Shown in pieces: positions 1 through 5,781 of a DNA stretch of 8,614 nucleotides. How positions within the stretch are numbered: the stretch's first letter is position 1; the number at the start of each line of letters is the position of its first letter. The stretch covers positions 1 through 8,614 of the forward strand of contig CAUJFT010000142.1 in assembly GCA_963169475.1 (NCBI GenBank), read 5' to 3'. A program made the position numbers and the translations under genes. Below the pieces are notes generated by a model that was given only the letters and a program-made list of their open reading frames with translations, was not told where the DNA came from and made no database searches. The DNA is from Bacteroidota bacterium. GTDB lineage: Bacteria > Bacteroidota > Bacteroidia > J057.

Positions 1-1
1 T

Positions 2-76
2 GATTATGTCAATAATTCGGAGCATCTCGGGGAAGTAGTTCAAAAAGTAAGGGGGGAGCTTTACGGATTATTTTGA
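2..76 (+). CDS. 3' end of a gene, possibly dephospho-CoA kinase (partial)
   Basis: An open frame enters from the left edge and ends in TGA at 74-76. The 24 visible residues begin DYVNNSEHLGEVVQKV. The pattern Asp-Tyr-Val-x-Asn-Asn/Ser followed by an amphipathic helix resembles the extreme C-terminus of dephospho-CoA kinase (CoaE), which catalyses the last step of coenzyme A synthesis in the cytoplasm by phosphorylating the ribose 3'-OH. No catalytic motif lies inside the window, so the assignment rests only on this short tail. It could be another protein ending in a helix. The reading frame itself is likely real, because it stops just before a hairpin and a 145-base gap that leads into atpD. 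Confidence 0.4.
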   Translation, partial: DYVNNSEHLGEVVQKVRGELYGLF

Positions 77-84
77 AAAAAAAG

Positions 85-109
85 ATTTCGGATTTGCAGA
101 ATCGGAAAT
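85..109 (+). terminator. Weak hairpin after the first gene
   Basis: ATTTC and GAAAT (85-89, 105-109) pair, then a G/G mismatch, then GATT with AATC (91-94, 100-103) around a 5-base loop. It starts 9 bases after the stop codon at 74-76. There is no T run after it on the + strand, so termination here is only a possibility. Confidence 0.25.
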
Positions 110-162
110 ATAGTCGTAAATTGCGCCCGTTTTCGGTGAATTAGCAGACAAAATTTTTGTAA

Positions 163-191
163 TTGACTGAAAACAAATGAGTTGAATTTTG
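163..191 (+). promoter_or_regulatory. Candidate atpD promoter (Bacteroidota type)
   Basis: TTG at 163-165 is followed after 18 bases by GAATTTTG (184-191), one mismatch from the -7 consensus TAnnTTTG. The predicted start of transcription would lie about 20-25 bases before the atpD ATG at 222. The -7 box lacks its first T and the spacer is slightly short, so this is a weak match. A second TTTG (156-159) also precedes it, but with a 24-base spacer. Confidence 0.25.
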
Positions 192-221
192 ACTAAGCAT
201 TTTTCAAATTTTTGAATCATA

Positions 222-1724
222 ATGAATAAAGGTAAAGTTGTTCAAGTAATTGGTCCGGTTTTAGACGTGGAGTTTTCCGGCGAAGGGTCAGTGTTGCCCA
301 AAATTTTTAACTCCTTGGAGCTAGTACGTAAAGATGGTTCCGTTCTTGTACTTGAAGTACAGCAGCACTTAGGCGAAAGTCGTGTAAGAACTATTGCGAT
401 GGATTCATCAGATGGTATTGAGCGGGGTATGGAGGTTACAGATACCGGCTCTCCTATTTCTGTTCCCGTAGGAGAATCTATTCGTGGTCGTCTGTTTAAT
501 GTAACTGGAACCGCTATTGACGGACTGCCTCAACCAGAGGTAAAAAACTTTTATCCTATTCACCGCCCTGCTCCTAAGTTTGAAGACCTTACTACTGAAC
601 CTGAAGTTTTGTTTACAGGGATTAAAGTCGTAGATTTGCTTGCTCCCTACAAAAAAGGAGGGAAAATTGGTCTCTTCGGGGGTGCCGGAGTAGGAAAAAC
701 GGTATTGATTCAAGAGCTAATTAACAATATCGCTATGCGTTACAATGGATTCTCTGTATTTGCAGGAGTGGGAGAGCGTACCCGTGAGGGGAATGACCTT
801 CTCCGTGAAATGATTGAATCTAACGTAGTAAAATACGGAGAAGCCTTCCACAAGACAATGAAAAATGGTTGGGGCTTAGACCAAGTAGATATGAAATTGT
901 TGGAAGATTCTCAATGTACGATGGTGTTTGGTCAAATGAATGAGCCTCCGGGAGCCCGCGCCCGTGTAGCCTTAACGGGTCTTACGATTGCAGAATATTT
1001 CCGCGATGGAGAGCCTACTGATGCTAAGGGACGCGACATACTTTTCTTCGTAGATAATATCTTCCGCTTTACTCAAGCTGGGTCAGAAGTATCTGCACTT
1101 CTTGGGCGTATGCCTTCGGCGGTGGGTTACCAACCTACACTTGCCTCTGAGATGGGAGTATTACAAGAACGTATTACTTCTACGAAAAGAGGTTCTATCA
1201 CTTCTATACAGGCGATTTATGTACCGGCAGACGACTATACTGACCCCGCACCTGCGACCACTTTCGCCCACCTTGATGCAACTACCGAACTTTCTAGGGC
1301 ACTTTCTGCATTAGGGATTTACCCCGCAGTGGACCCGCTAACCTCTACTTCTCGTATTCTTCAACCAGATATCGTAGGGGAAGCGCATTATTCTTGCGCC
1401 CAAAGAGTAAAACAAATCTTACAAAAATATAAAGACCTTCAAGATATTATCGCAATTCTTGGAATGGATGAACTTTCTGATGAAGACCGTCTTGTGGTTT
1501 CTCGTGCACGTAAGATTCAACGTTTCCTCTCTCAACCGTTCTACGTAGCAGAACAGTTCACTAATCTACCCGGTCAGTTTGTTCCTATTGAGGATACGAT
1601 TCGTGGATTTAATAAAATCATGGACGGAGAATATGATTCTCTGCCCGAAATGTCTTTCTACCTTGTAGGAGGAATCGAACATGCAGTAGAAAAGAGTGCG
1701 GCTCTATTAGCCGAAGTAAAATAA
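222..1724 (+). CDS. atpD: ATP synthase F1 subunit beta
   Basis: This is the catalytic beta subunit of the F1Fo ATP synthase, which makes ATP on the cytoplasmic face of the inner membrane in the alpha3beta3 head. The 500-residue product is full length, slightly longer than the usual 460-480. Visible landmarks are the N-terminal beta-barrel (about 1-80), the Walker A loop GGAGVGKT at 153-160, the GERTREGND segment with the catalytic-type Glu at 185, Walker B ILFFVD at 273-278, the family signature PAVDPLTSTS at 368-377, and the DELSDEDR form of the DELSEED torque lever at 416-423. The ATG at 222 gives the expected start MNKGKVVQVIGPVLDV. No Shine-Dalgarno sequence precedes it. Only atpC follows; the other F1Fo genes are not here, which is the usual arrangement in Bacteroidota. 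Nothing essential appears to be missing. Confidence 0.98.
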   Translation: MNKGKVVQVIGPVLDVEFSGEGSVLPKIFNSLELVRKDGSVLVLEVQQHLGESRVRTIAMDSSDGIERGMEVTDTGSPISVPVGESIRGRLFNVTGTAIDGLPQPEVKNFYPIHRPAPKFEDLTTEPEVLFTGIKVVDLLAPYKKGGKIGLFGGAGVGKTVLIQELINNIAMRYNGFSVFAGVGERTREGNDLLREMIESNVVKYGEAFHKTMKNGWGLDQVDMKLLEDSQCTMVFGQMNEPPGARARVALTGLTIAEYFRDGEPTDAKGRDILFFVDNIFRFTQAGSEVSALLGRMPSAVGYQPTLASEMGVLQERITSTKRGSITSIQAIYVPADDYTDPAPATTFAHLDATTELSRALSALGIYPAVDPLTSTSRILQPDIVGEAHYSCAQRVKQILQKYKDLQDIIAILGMDELSDEDRLVVSRARKIQRFLSQPFYVAEQFTNLPGQFVPIEDTIRGFNKIMDGEYDSLPEMSFYLVGGIEHAVEKSAALLAEVK

Positions 1725-1731
1725 AACAATC

Positions 1732-1771
1732 AAATGACAGGTGGTTTTTTTCGGAATACTACCTGTCATTT
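1732..1771 (+). terminator. Strong hairpin between atpD and atpC
   Basis: Arms at 1732-1745 (AAATGACAGGTGGT) and 1758-1771 (ACTACCTGTCATTT) form a 14-bp stem with one G-U pair around a 12-base T-rich loop. It begins 8 bases after the atpD stop. It is followed by TTCTATATTAAAA, which is not a clean T run. It may be a partial terminator or an mRNA-stabilising stem that sets the beta to epsilon ratio. No promoter was seen between it and atpC, so atpC probably depends on read-through. Confidence 0.6.
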
Positions 1772-1814
1772 TCTATATTAAAATATCCTGACATTTTAGC
1801 GTATCATTAATAAG

Positions 1815-2090
1815 ATGGCATCATTTAAGTTGGAAATTATCACGCCTGAAAAAAAAGCATTTTCGGGAAATGTGGAGTCTGTTAAGTTGCCCGGAGTAAA
1901 TGGGAGTTTTGCCGTTCTTTCCCTTCATGCTCCTTTGATTTCTTCTTTAGAAAAGGGAATCGTTGAAGTAATAGAGGAAAACGGGAATAAATTGCGCTTT
2001 ACTACAGAAGCCGGAGTAGTGGAAGTTCTCAACAATAATGTAATAGTACTCGTTGAAAAAGTACTAAATGACCCTAAAGCCGAAGCCTAA
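1815..2090 (+). CDS. atpC: ATP synthase F1 subunit epsilon, short form
   Basis: Epsilon is part of the central stalk of F1Fo ATP synthase; it binds gamma and couples it to the c-ring. The 91-residue product starts MASFKLEIITPEKKAF and contains the conserved segments GVNGSFAVLSLHAPLISSL (about 28-46) and the strands ending in GVVEVLNNNVIVLVEKV (about 68-84). It covers the N-terminal beta-sandwich only. The helical C-terminal domain of the roughly 135-residue enterobacterial protein, which inhibits ATP hydrolysis, is absent; the gene ends cleanly at a TAA followed by a terminator, so this is not a truncation. Short epsilon subunits are known in Bacteroidota and Chlorobi. It lies 90 bases after atpD, across a strong hairpin, and has no visible promoter of its own. 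Confidence 0.95.
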   Translation: MASFKLEIITPEKKAFSGNVESVKLPGVNGSFAVLSLHAPLISSLEKGIVEVIEENGNKLRFTTEAGVVEVLNNNVIVLVEKVLNDPKAEA

Positions 2091-2112
2091 TAATGGAACC
2101 ATGCTTTTTTTG

Positions 2113-2146
2113 AAACCTTATGGAAGTATATTTCCGTAAGGTTTTT
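2113..2146 (+). terminator. Intrinsic terminator of atpDC
   Basis: Arms at 2113-2125 (AAACCTTATGGAA) and 2132-2144 (TTCCGTAAGGTTT) pair over 13 bp with a single G-U pair and a 6-base loop, and a T run (to 2146, then ATGTTTTC) follows. It lies 22 bases after the atpC stop and is a good factor-independent terminator, separating the atp genes from guaA. Confidence 0.8.
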
Positions 2147-2242
2147 ATGTTTTCTTAATGGATACCCAATATAGGTATATGTCTTAAATTTTCTGCATTA
2201 ATTTGTGTGGTATTTAGGATTTTATGGATTGATAGTCGTTGA

Positions 2243-2274
2243 TTTGGTTATATCCGGAAATCAATTTATTTTTA
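2243..2274 (+). promoter_or_regulatory. Candidate guaA promoter (Bacteroidota type)
   Basis: TTTG at 2243-2246, a 20-base spacer, then TATTTTTA at 2267-2274, which differs from TAnnTTTG only in the last base. Transcription would begin about 2280, leaving a very short leader before the ATG at 2292. This position also argues against any guaA start upstream of 2280. Confidence 0.4.
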
Positions 2275-2291
2275 TCGTAACTAAACTTTGT

Positions 2292-3818
2292 ATGAGTAGA
2301 AAAATTGTAATTATAGATTTTGGTTCTCAATATACGCAGCTAATTGCGCGGAGAGTTCGTGAGCAAAATGTGTATTGTGAGATAGTGCCCTTTTATCACC
2401 CACCGGTAATCCAACCGGAAATTGCGGGTATTATTCTTTCCGGAAGTCCTGCCTCCGTTAATCAAGCAGACGCGCCTGACTTCCCTCTTGAAAACTACAT
2501 CGGGAAACTTCCGTTATTAGGAGTTTGTTACGGGGCGCAACTTATTAGCAAAAAACTAGGGGGTAAGGTGGAAAATGCAGACAAAAGGGAGTATGGAAGA
2601 GCTGGATTAATCCAAAATCATACTTCAGTCCTGCTACATCAAATGGGTACAAAGTCTCAGGTATGGATGAGCCACGGAGATACCATAACGGCTATTCCTA
2701 AAGCCTACCGCGTTACGGGAAGTACAGACGATGTTTTGTATGCCGCATTTGAGCATGAGTTTCTTCCGGTGTTTGGAGTTCAATTTCATCCAGAGGTAAC
2801 TCATTCTTTGCAGGGAGCGCAATTAATCCGTAATTTTCTTTTTGATATTTGTGGGTTAATGCCGGATTGGACTCCTGCCACTTTTGTAGAAACTACAGTT
2901 CAGGAGCTTAAAGCAAGCATTGGTAATCACAAGGTAATTTGTGGGCTGTCGGGCGGGGTTGATTCTACAGTTGCCGCTACGCTTGTTCATCATGCAATCG
3001 GGCATAATCAAACTTGTATTTTCGTGGATAATGGACTGCTCCGCAAAGGAGAATTTGAGCAGGTGCTTTCTGATTATCGGCATTTAGGGCTGAATGTTAT
3101 TGGGGTAGATGCCTCCGAGAGATTTCTGTCTGCCTTATCCGGAATTGCCGACCCGGAGCAGAAAAGAAAAGCAATCGGAAGAGTGTTTATTGAGGTGTTT
3201 GAGCAAGAGGCTAAAAAGATTGAGGGTGTTACGTATTTGGTTCAGGGTACGATTTATCCAGATGTGATCGAGAGCGTTTCGGTAAAGGGTCCTTCTGTTA
3301 CGATAAAGTCGCATCATAATGTAGGAGGACTACCAGAAAAAATGCACCTTAAAGTAGTAGAACCCTTAAAATATTTATTTAAAGACGAGGTAAGAAGAGT
3401 AGGGCGCGACCTCGGATTAAGAGAAGATTTTGTAGGCAGGCACCCCTTTCCGGGACCAGGTCTTGCTATTCGGATTCTTGGAGATATTACTTCCGAAAAA
3501 CTTTCTCTTCTTAAAGAGGCAGATAGTATTTTTATAGAAGCCCTTAGAGAATACGAGTTATACGACAAAGTATGGCAGGCATTCGTTGTTCTTTTGCCGG
3601 TACAATCTGTAGGAGTAATGGGAGATGAAAGAACGTATGAAAATGTGGTAGCACTTCGGTCTGTAGGGAGTAATGACGGAATGACCGCCGATTGGTCGCA
3701 TTTGCCTTATGAGTTTCTGGCTTATGTTTCCAATAAAATTATCAATGGCGTAAAGGGTATCAATCGGGTGGTGTATGATATCAGCTCTAAGCCCCCTGCT
3801 ACTATAGAGTGGGAATAG
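2292..3818 (+). CDS. guaA: GMP synthase (glutamine-hydrolysing)
   Basis: GuaA converts XMP to GMP using ATP and ammonia from glutamine, the last step of guanine nucleotide synthesis in the cytoplasm. The ATG at 2292 gives 508 residues, close to the usual 510-525, and the standard start MSRKIVIIDFGSQYTQLIARRVRE. The frame is open further upstream to a GTG at 2205, but those 29 residues are not family-like and overlap the promoter. Domain 1 (about 3-190) is a class I glutamine amidotransferase with nucleophile Cys79 in GVCYGAQ and His166/Glu168 in FHPEV. Domain 2 (about 200-380) is the ATP pyrophosphatase with the PP-loop SGGVDS at 220-225. Domain 3 (about 384-508) is the dimerisation and XMP-binding part, with HPFPGPGLAIR from 384 and the conserved ending KPPATIEWE. 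It lies after the atpDC terminator and is probably transcribed alone. Confidence 0.98.
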   Translation: MSRKIVIIDFGSQYTQLIARRVREQNVYCEIVPFYHPPVIQPEIAGIILSGSPASVNQADAPDFPLENYIGKLPLLGVCYGAQLISKKLGGKVENADKREYGRAGLIQNHTSVLLHQMGTKSQVWMSHGDTITAIPKAYRVTGSTDDVLYAAFEHEFLPVFGVQFHPEVTHSLQGAQLIRNFLFDICGLMPDWTPATFVETTVQELKASIGNHKVICGLSGGVDSTVAATLVHHAIGHNQTCIFVDNGLLRKGEFEQVLSDYRHLGLNVIGVDASERFLSALSGIADPEQKRKAIGRVFIEVFEQEAKKIEGVTYLVQGTIYPDVIESVSVKGPSVTIKSHHNVGGLPEKMHLKVVEPLKYLFKDEVRRVGRDLGLREDFVGRHPFPGPGLAIRILGDITSEKLSLLKEADSIFIEALREYELYDKVWQAFVVLLPVQSVGVMGDERTYENVVALRSVGSNDGMTADWSHLPYEFLAYVSNKIINGVKGINRVVYDISSKPPATIEWE

Positions 3819-3839
3819 GTAGTTGCTAATCTTATCTTG

Positions 3840-3871
3840 CGTCCTTGTTGATTTTTTTATCAACAAGAACG
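3840..3871. terminator. Hairpin between the convergent guaA and 4026-4592 genes
   Basis: CTTGTTGAT (3844-3852) and ATCAACAAG (3859-3867) pair perfectly over 9 bp around a loop of six T; after one C/A mismatch three more pairs extend the stem to 3840/3871. It starts 21 bases after the guaA stop. There is no T tail outside the stem on either strand, so it is a likely but not classical, possibly bidirectional, terminator. Confidence 0.5.
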
Positions 3872-4025
3872 GAAGAGTATTTGAGAGGAGTGGAGTTAAT
3901 TTATCTTATTATTCTTTTGCTGACATTTTAGCATCTAATCTTTGGGCTTCTTCTATTCAATGAGGTGGGGTAAAAAGATTTTGGGACTTCTGCCTTTTTT
4001 ATAGACATAAGCCGCTATTTTATTG

Positions 4026-4592
4026 CTAATTATCAAGAGATGGTTTTCTGGCGTAAGGCAGGGTGTTATTATTTTCTTTTTTTACAAGAACTTTCGTAAT
4101 TGTTTTTCTTTGAATCTGGAAGGTCTCTGTTACAACCTTTATTGGATACATTATATCGCTTTTATCGTAATACCTAATATCTGCACTAAGTATAAGTATT
4201 TTTTCAGAAATATTGATTACTTTAAAACTTGATATCCGTAGGATTAAATCTTCATGTCTTGTAGAAGACTCTAAATATTGCTGGGAAAAAATTTGAGTGG
4301 AATCATTGTCGCGCCTAAGCTCTACAAAGGGAATCGGTGTTTTTTCTACTAATAAAGAAATGGTGTCTCCCCTTTGCTTTCCATAAGAGTCGTAATAAAA
4401 ATCTATGTGGATAGTTTTTCCGATTATTGTACTATCTATATCAACATTTTTCAAATACAGAATATCTGATATTTGATCATCTTTATTAAATTGGCTAAAT
4501 AGTTGATGATTGAATACAACAAAAACAAGTAGCAATATTTTGGGGATACGTTTAGAATATAGGTCTATAAATGACAATAGTGTCAAAAACAT
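4026..4592 (-). CDS. Exported protein of unknown function
   Basis: I do not recognise the family. The 188-residue product has a basic stretch (KRIPK) followed by a hydrophobic core (ILLLVFVVF, about 19-27) and then LFSQ, which looks like a Sec signal peptide cleaved near residue 33. About 13 residues precede the basic stretch, so the ATG at 4592 may be slightly upstream of the real start; no other ATG is near. There is no cysteine after the signal, so it is not a lipoprotein. The mature part is rich in alternating hydrophobic and polar residues (for example TIHIDFYYDSYG and ILILSADIRYYD), suggesting beta strands. The protein is probably periplasmic or secreted. It stands alone, convergent with guaA, and lies in a strongly AT-rich stretch. 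The frame is long and has a signal peptide, so a real gene is likely. Confidence 0.65.
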   Translation of the reverse strand: MFLTLLSFIDLYSKRIPKILLLVFVVFNHQLFSQFNKDDQISDILYLKNVDIDSTIIGKTIHIDFYYDSYGKQRGDTISLLVEKTPIPFVELRRDNDSTQIFSQQYLESSTRHEDLILRISSFKVINISEKILILSADIRYYDKSDIMYPIKVVTETFQIQRKTITKVLVKKENNNTLPYARKPSLDN

Positions 4593-4714
4593 ATCATTTA
4601 TTTTAGCAAGTACAAAACATATTGAGTGTTCAGCGTTTTTTTCTTACAACCCCTAAATCCTAATAGAGAGTATAAGACATAAAAAACATAGCAAAACTTG
4701 TTCCAAAAACGATA

Positions 4715-4729
4715 TGCTATCATGTAGCA
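4715..4729. repeat. Short inverted repeat TGCTA / TAGCA
   Basis: TGCTA (4715-4719) and TAGCA (4725-4729) flank the loop TCATG. The arm sits four bases before a larger imperfect palindrome, and AGCAAAAC just after it also occurs 30 bases upstream. It is short enough to be chance if taken alone. Confidence 0.35.
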
Positions 4730-4732
4730 AAA

Positions 4733-4765
4733 CGGATATTACATACTTATGTATGTACATATCTG
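4733..4765. repeat. Long imperfect palindrome, hairpin or operator candidate
   Basis: The core TACATAC-TTAT-GTATGTA (4740-4757) is a perfect 7-bp stem. Allowing one bulged C at 4758, pairing goes on for seven more base pairs, with one G-U, out to C4733/G4765. The total is 14 bp. There is no T tail on either strand, which speaks for a protein-binding site or RNA structure rather than a terminator. Confidence 0.6.
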
Positions 4766-4819
4766 TAAAAAACTAAGAAGATAAAACTGAATAAAATTAT
4801 TGATTATCAAATGTTTGAA

Positions 4820-4846
4820 TAAAAAAACACGGTATTCGTTTTTTTA
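4820..4846. repeat. A-run / T-run inverted repeat
   Basis: TAAAAAAAC (4820-4828) and GTTTTTTTA (4838-4846) are perfect 9-base inverted repeats around ACGGTATTC. The stem is almost all A-T, so bent DNA is as likely as a stable hairpin. Confidence 0.5.
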
Positions 4847-4923
4847 CTCAATCGTACTTAATATAATAAACGATTTGTTTTTAATAATTGAATAAATATA
4901 ATGTAGCGCGTGGGACAAACTGC

Positions 4924-4952
4924 AAGGGTGTAACGCTTTATTATACACCCTT
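4924..4952 (-). terminator. Candidate terminator of the DUF1569 gene
   Basis: AAGGGTGTA (4924-4932) and TACACCCTT (4944-4952) form a perfect 9-bp stem with an 11-base loop. On the minus strand it begins 23 bases after the stop codon of the DUF1569 gene. The T run expected after the stem is poor on this strand; on the + strand the stem ends in TTTT. The stem's GC content and position are what support it. Confidence 0.5.
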
Positions 4953-4975
4953 TTGATAAAATAATACACTAAAAC

Positions 4976-5434
4976 TTACACACCAAATTGAGAAAGATGG
5001 TGTTCTAAGTGTTTATAAAATAGATTGTTCCATTCTGTTTTATTCAATCGTCCAAACGAAAGAGATTCTTTTCCCTCGAAATAACCCTCTCCTAACATTG
5101 AGGTTTTTTGGATGTATTCAATCAGCCTCTTCTTCTCTATCTCGAATTCTTTTTCTTCAAGCATAAGAAAAGCCGGTGCAGTTCTCGTATTTTTGGGGTA
5201 TTCCTTCTCGCTTACTACGGTGTTTTTGACAAAGATTTTAAGCATTATGCGGGTAAAATATCCCGGCTTGGGGTGTATATTTTCGAATGCCATTTCGTAA
5301 GTTACATTACAATGGGCTAACATTTGGGCTACATTCATTTTGCCCCATAGTGGTTGAGAAGAAGGTTTTAGATTCCGGATTCTTTCAATTAACTTATCCG
5401 CGACCTCTTGAGAGAAGATATTTGGTAATGCCAT
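4976..5434 (-). CDS. DUF1569 / DinB-like protein
   Basis: The product belongs to the DUF1569 group of the DinB/YfiT-like four-helix bundle superfamily, judged from LWGKMNVAQMLAHCN near the N-terminus and the ending EWNNLFYKHLEHHLSQFGV. Numbered from the chosen start, His41 and the pair His142/His146 are placed like the metal-binding histidines of DinB-like proteins. The biochemical role of DUF1569 proteins is not established; they are small cytoplasmic proteins, so no reaction is given. I chose the ATG at 5434 (152 residues, starting MALPNIF) rather than 5482 or 5464, because a perfect -7 box, TACCTTTG, lies on the minus strand at 5479-5472, which would leave those upstream ATGs outside or at the very start of the message. 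It is transcribed alone, and a hairpin follows the stop. Confidence 0.85.
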   Translation of the reverse strand: MALPNIFSQEVADKLIERIRNLKPSSQPLWGKMNVAQMLAHCNVTYEMAFENIHPKPGYFTRIMLKIFVKNTVVSEKEYPKNTRTAPAFLMLEEKEFEIEKKRLIEYIQKTSMLGEGYFEGKESLSFGRLNKTEWNNLFYKHLEHHLSQFGV

Positions 5435-5463
5435 TTTTTTACTTTTTGAAAAACGAATTTCCA

Positions 5464-5475
5464 TTTGCCGGCAAA
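5464..5475. promoter_or_regulatory. Perfect palindrome at the DUF1569 gene promoter
   Basis: TTTGCCGGCAAA is a perfect 12-base palindrome that covers four bases of the -7 box and the expected transcription start. A repressor site here would block transcription directly. One or two such palindromes are expected by chance in a window of this size, so position is the main argument. Confidence 0.3.
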
Positions 5476-5479
5476 GGTA
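5472..5479 (-). promoter_or_regulatory. -7 box of the DUF1569 gene
   Basis: On the minus strand the bases read TACCTTTG, an exact match to the Bacteroidota -7 consensus TAnnTTTG. No clear TTTG is found 19-21 bases upstream. Transcription would start near 5465, giving a leader of about 30 bases before the ATG at 5434. Confidence 0.55.
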
Positions 5480-5596
5480 CAAATTTCCTATATTTTGCGT
5501 AGTATCCTTTATGAAATATTTTTATTAAAAAATGATATTTTTAATGGTTATTTTAAAGTTGCCACCTTCTCCCCTCCCCGCTTAATACACTTGGTG

Positions 5597-5623
5597 TAAT
5601 CTTAAAAATAATGTTAATCTTAA
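5597..5623. repeat. Direct repeat TAATCTTAA, two copies 18 bases apart
   Basis: Copies at 5597-5605 and 5615-5623 lie about 85-110 bases upstream of the promoter of the small exported protein gene. A tandem activator site is possible, but the word is AT-rich and short. Confidence 0.3.
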
Positions 5624-5706
5624 TAGGTGTCGAATCGAATATAAATCTTGAATTTCTTAAATAGGGCAATACAAAGATTACAAAAAAGCTAATTATTTAA
5701 AAAAAA

Positions 5707-5738
5707 TTTGGTGAATATGAATTAAACCTATACCTTAG
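5707..5738 (+). promoter_or_regulatory. Promoter of the exported-protein / adhesin operon
   Basis: TTTG (5707-5710), a 20-base spacer, then TACCTTAG (5731-5738), one mismatch from TAnnTTTG. Transcription would begin around 5745, giving a leader of about 37 bases to the ATG at 5782. This is one of the two best promoter matches in the window. Confidence 0.55.
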
Positions 5739-5781
5739 TCATCATTTTTTATTATGATTTTCAATATATAACAAAACGCCA

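Larger units (their letters stand above)
4593..4975. other. 383-base gene-free gap rich in inverted repeats
   Basis: No convincing coding frame was found on either strand. The gap lies upstream of the 4026-4592 gene and downstream of the 4976-5434 gene, both on the minus strand, so it should hold a promoter for the former and a terminator for the latter. It contains inverted repeats at 4715-4729, 4733-4765, 4820-4846 and 4924-4952. The word TGAATAAA occurs three times within about 110 bases. The start upstream of 4592 has only a partial -7 match, and no clear -33 box was found. Confidence 0.6.
5483..5781. other. Divergent intergenic region
   Basis: This 299-base AT-rich stretch separates the minus-strand DUF1569 gene from the plus-strand gene at 5782. 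It holds no coding frame that looks real. Besides the promoter at 5707-5738 it has a direct repeat, TAATCTTAA, at 5597-5605 and 5615-5623 (18-base period), and a C-rich patch at about 5570-5580. Confidence 0.6.

Noticed and set aside
408..713. Minus-strand 101-residue frame inside atpD
   Set aside because: It is antisense to a conserved atpD segment including the region before Walker A, and has no family features.
2205..2291. Upstream GTG extension of guaA by 29 residues
   Set aside because: The extra residues do not look like GuaA, the extension overlaps the promoter candidate at 2243-2274, and the ATG at 2292 gives the standard family start MSRKIVIIDFGSQYTQ.
1788..3932. Thirteen-base repeat CTGACATTTTAGC at 1788-1800 and 3920-3932
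   Set aside because: One such match is about what chance gives in a window of this size, and the two sites have no shared context.
4023..4232. Plus-strand 69-residue frame overlapping the exported-protein gene
   Set aside because: It is antisense to the 3' part of the 4026-4592 gene, has low-complexity composition and no promoter.
5435..5482. Longer N-terminus (16 residues) of the DUF1569 protein
   Set aside because: The ATG at 5482 lies upstream of the -7 box on the minus strand and would not be in the message; the family-like sequence starts at MALPNIF.
5108..5502. Three plus-strand frames of 62-71 residues over the DUF1569 gene
   Set aside because: They are antisense to a recognised family and rich in Phe and Ser, as expected for shadows of Glu/Lys codons.
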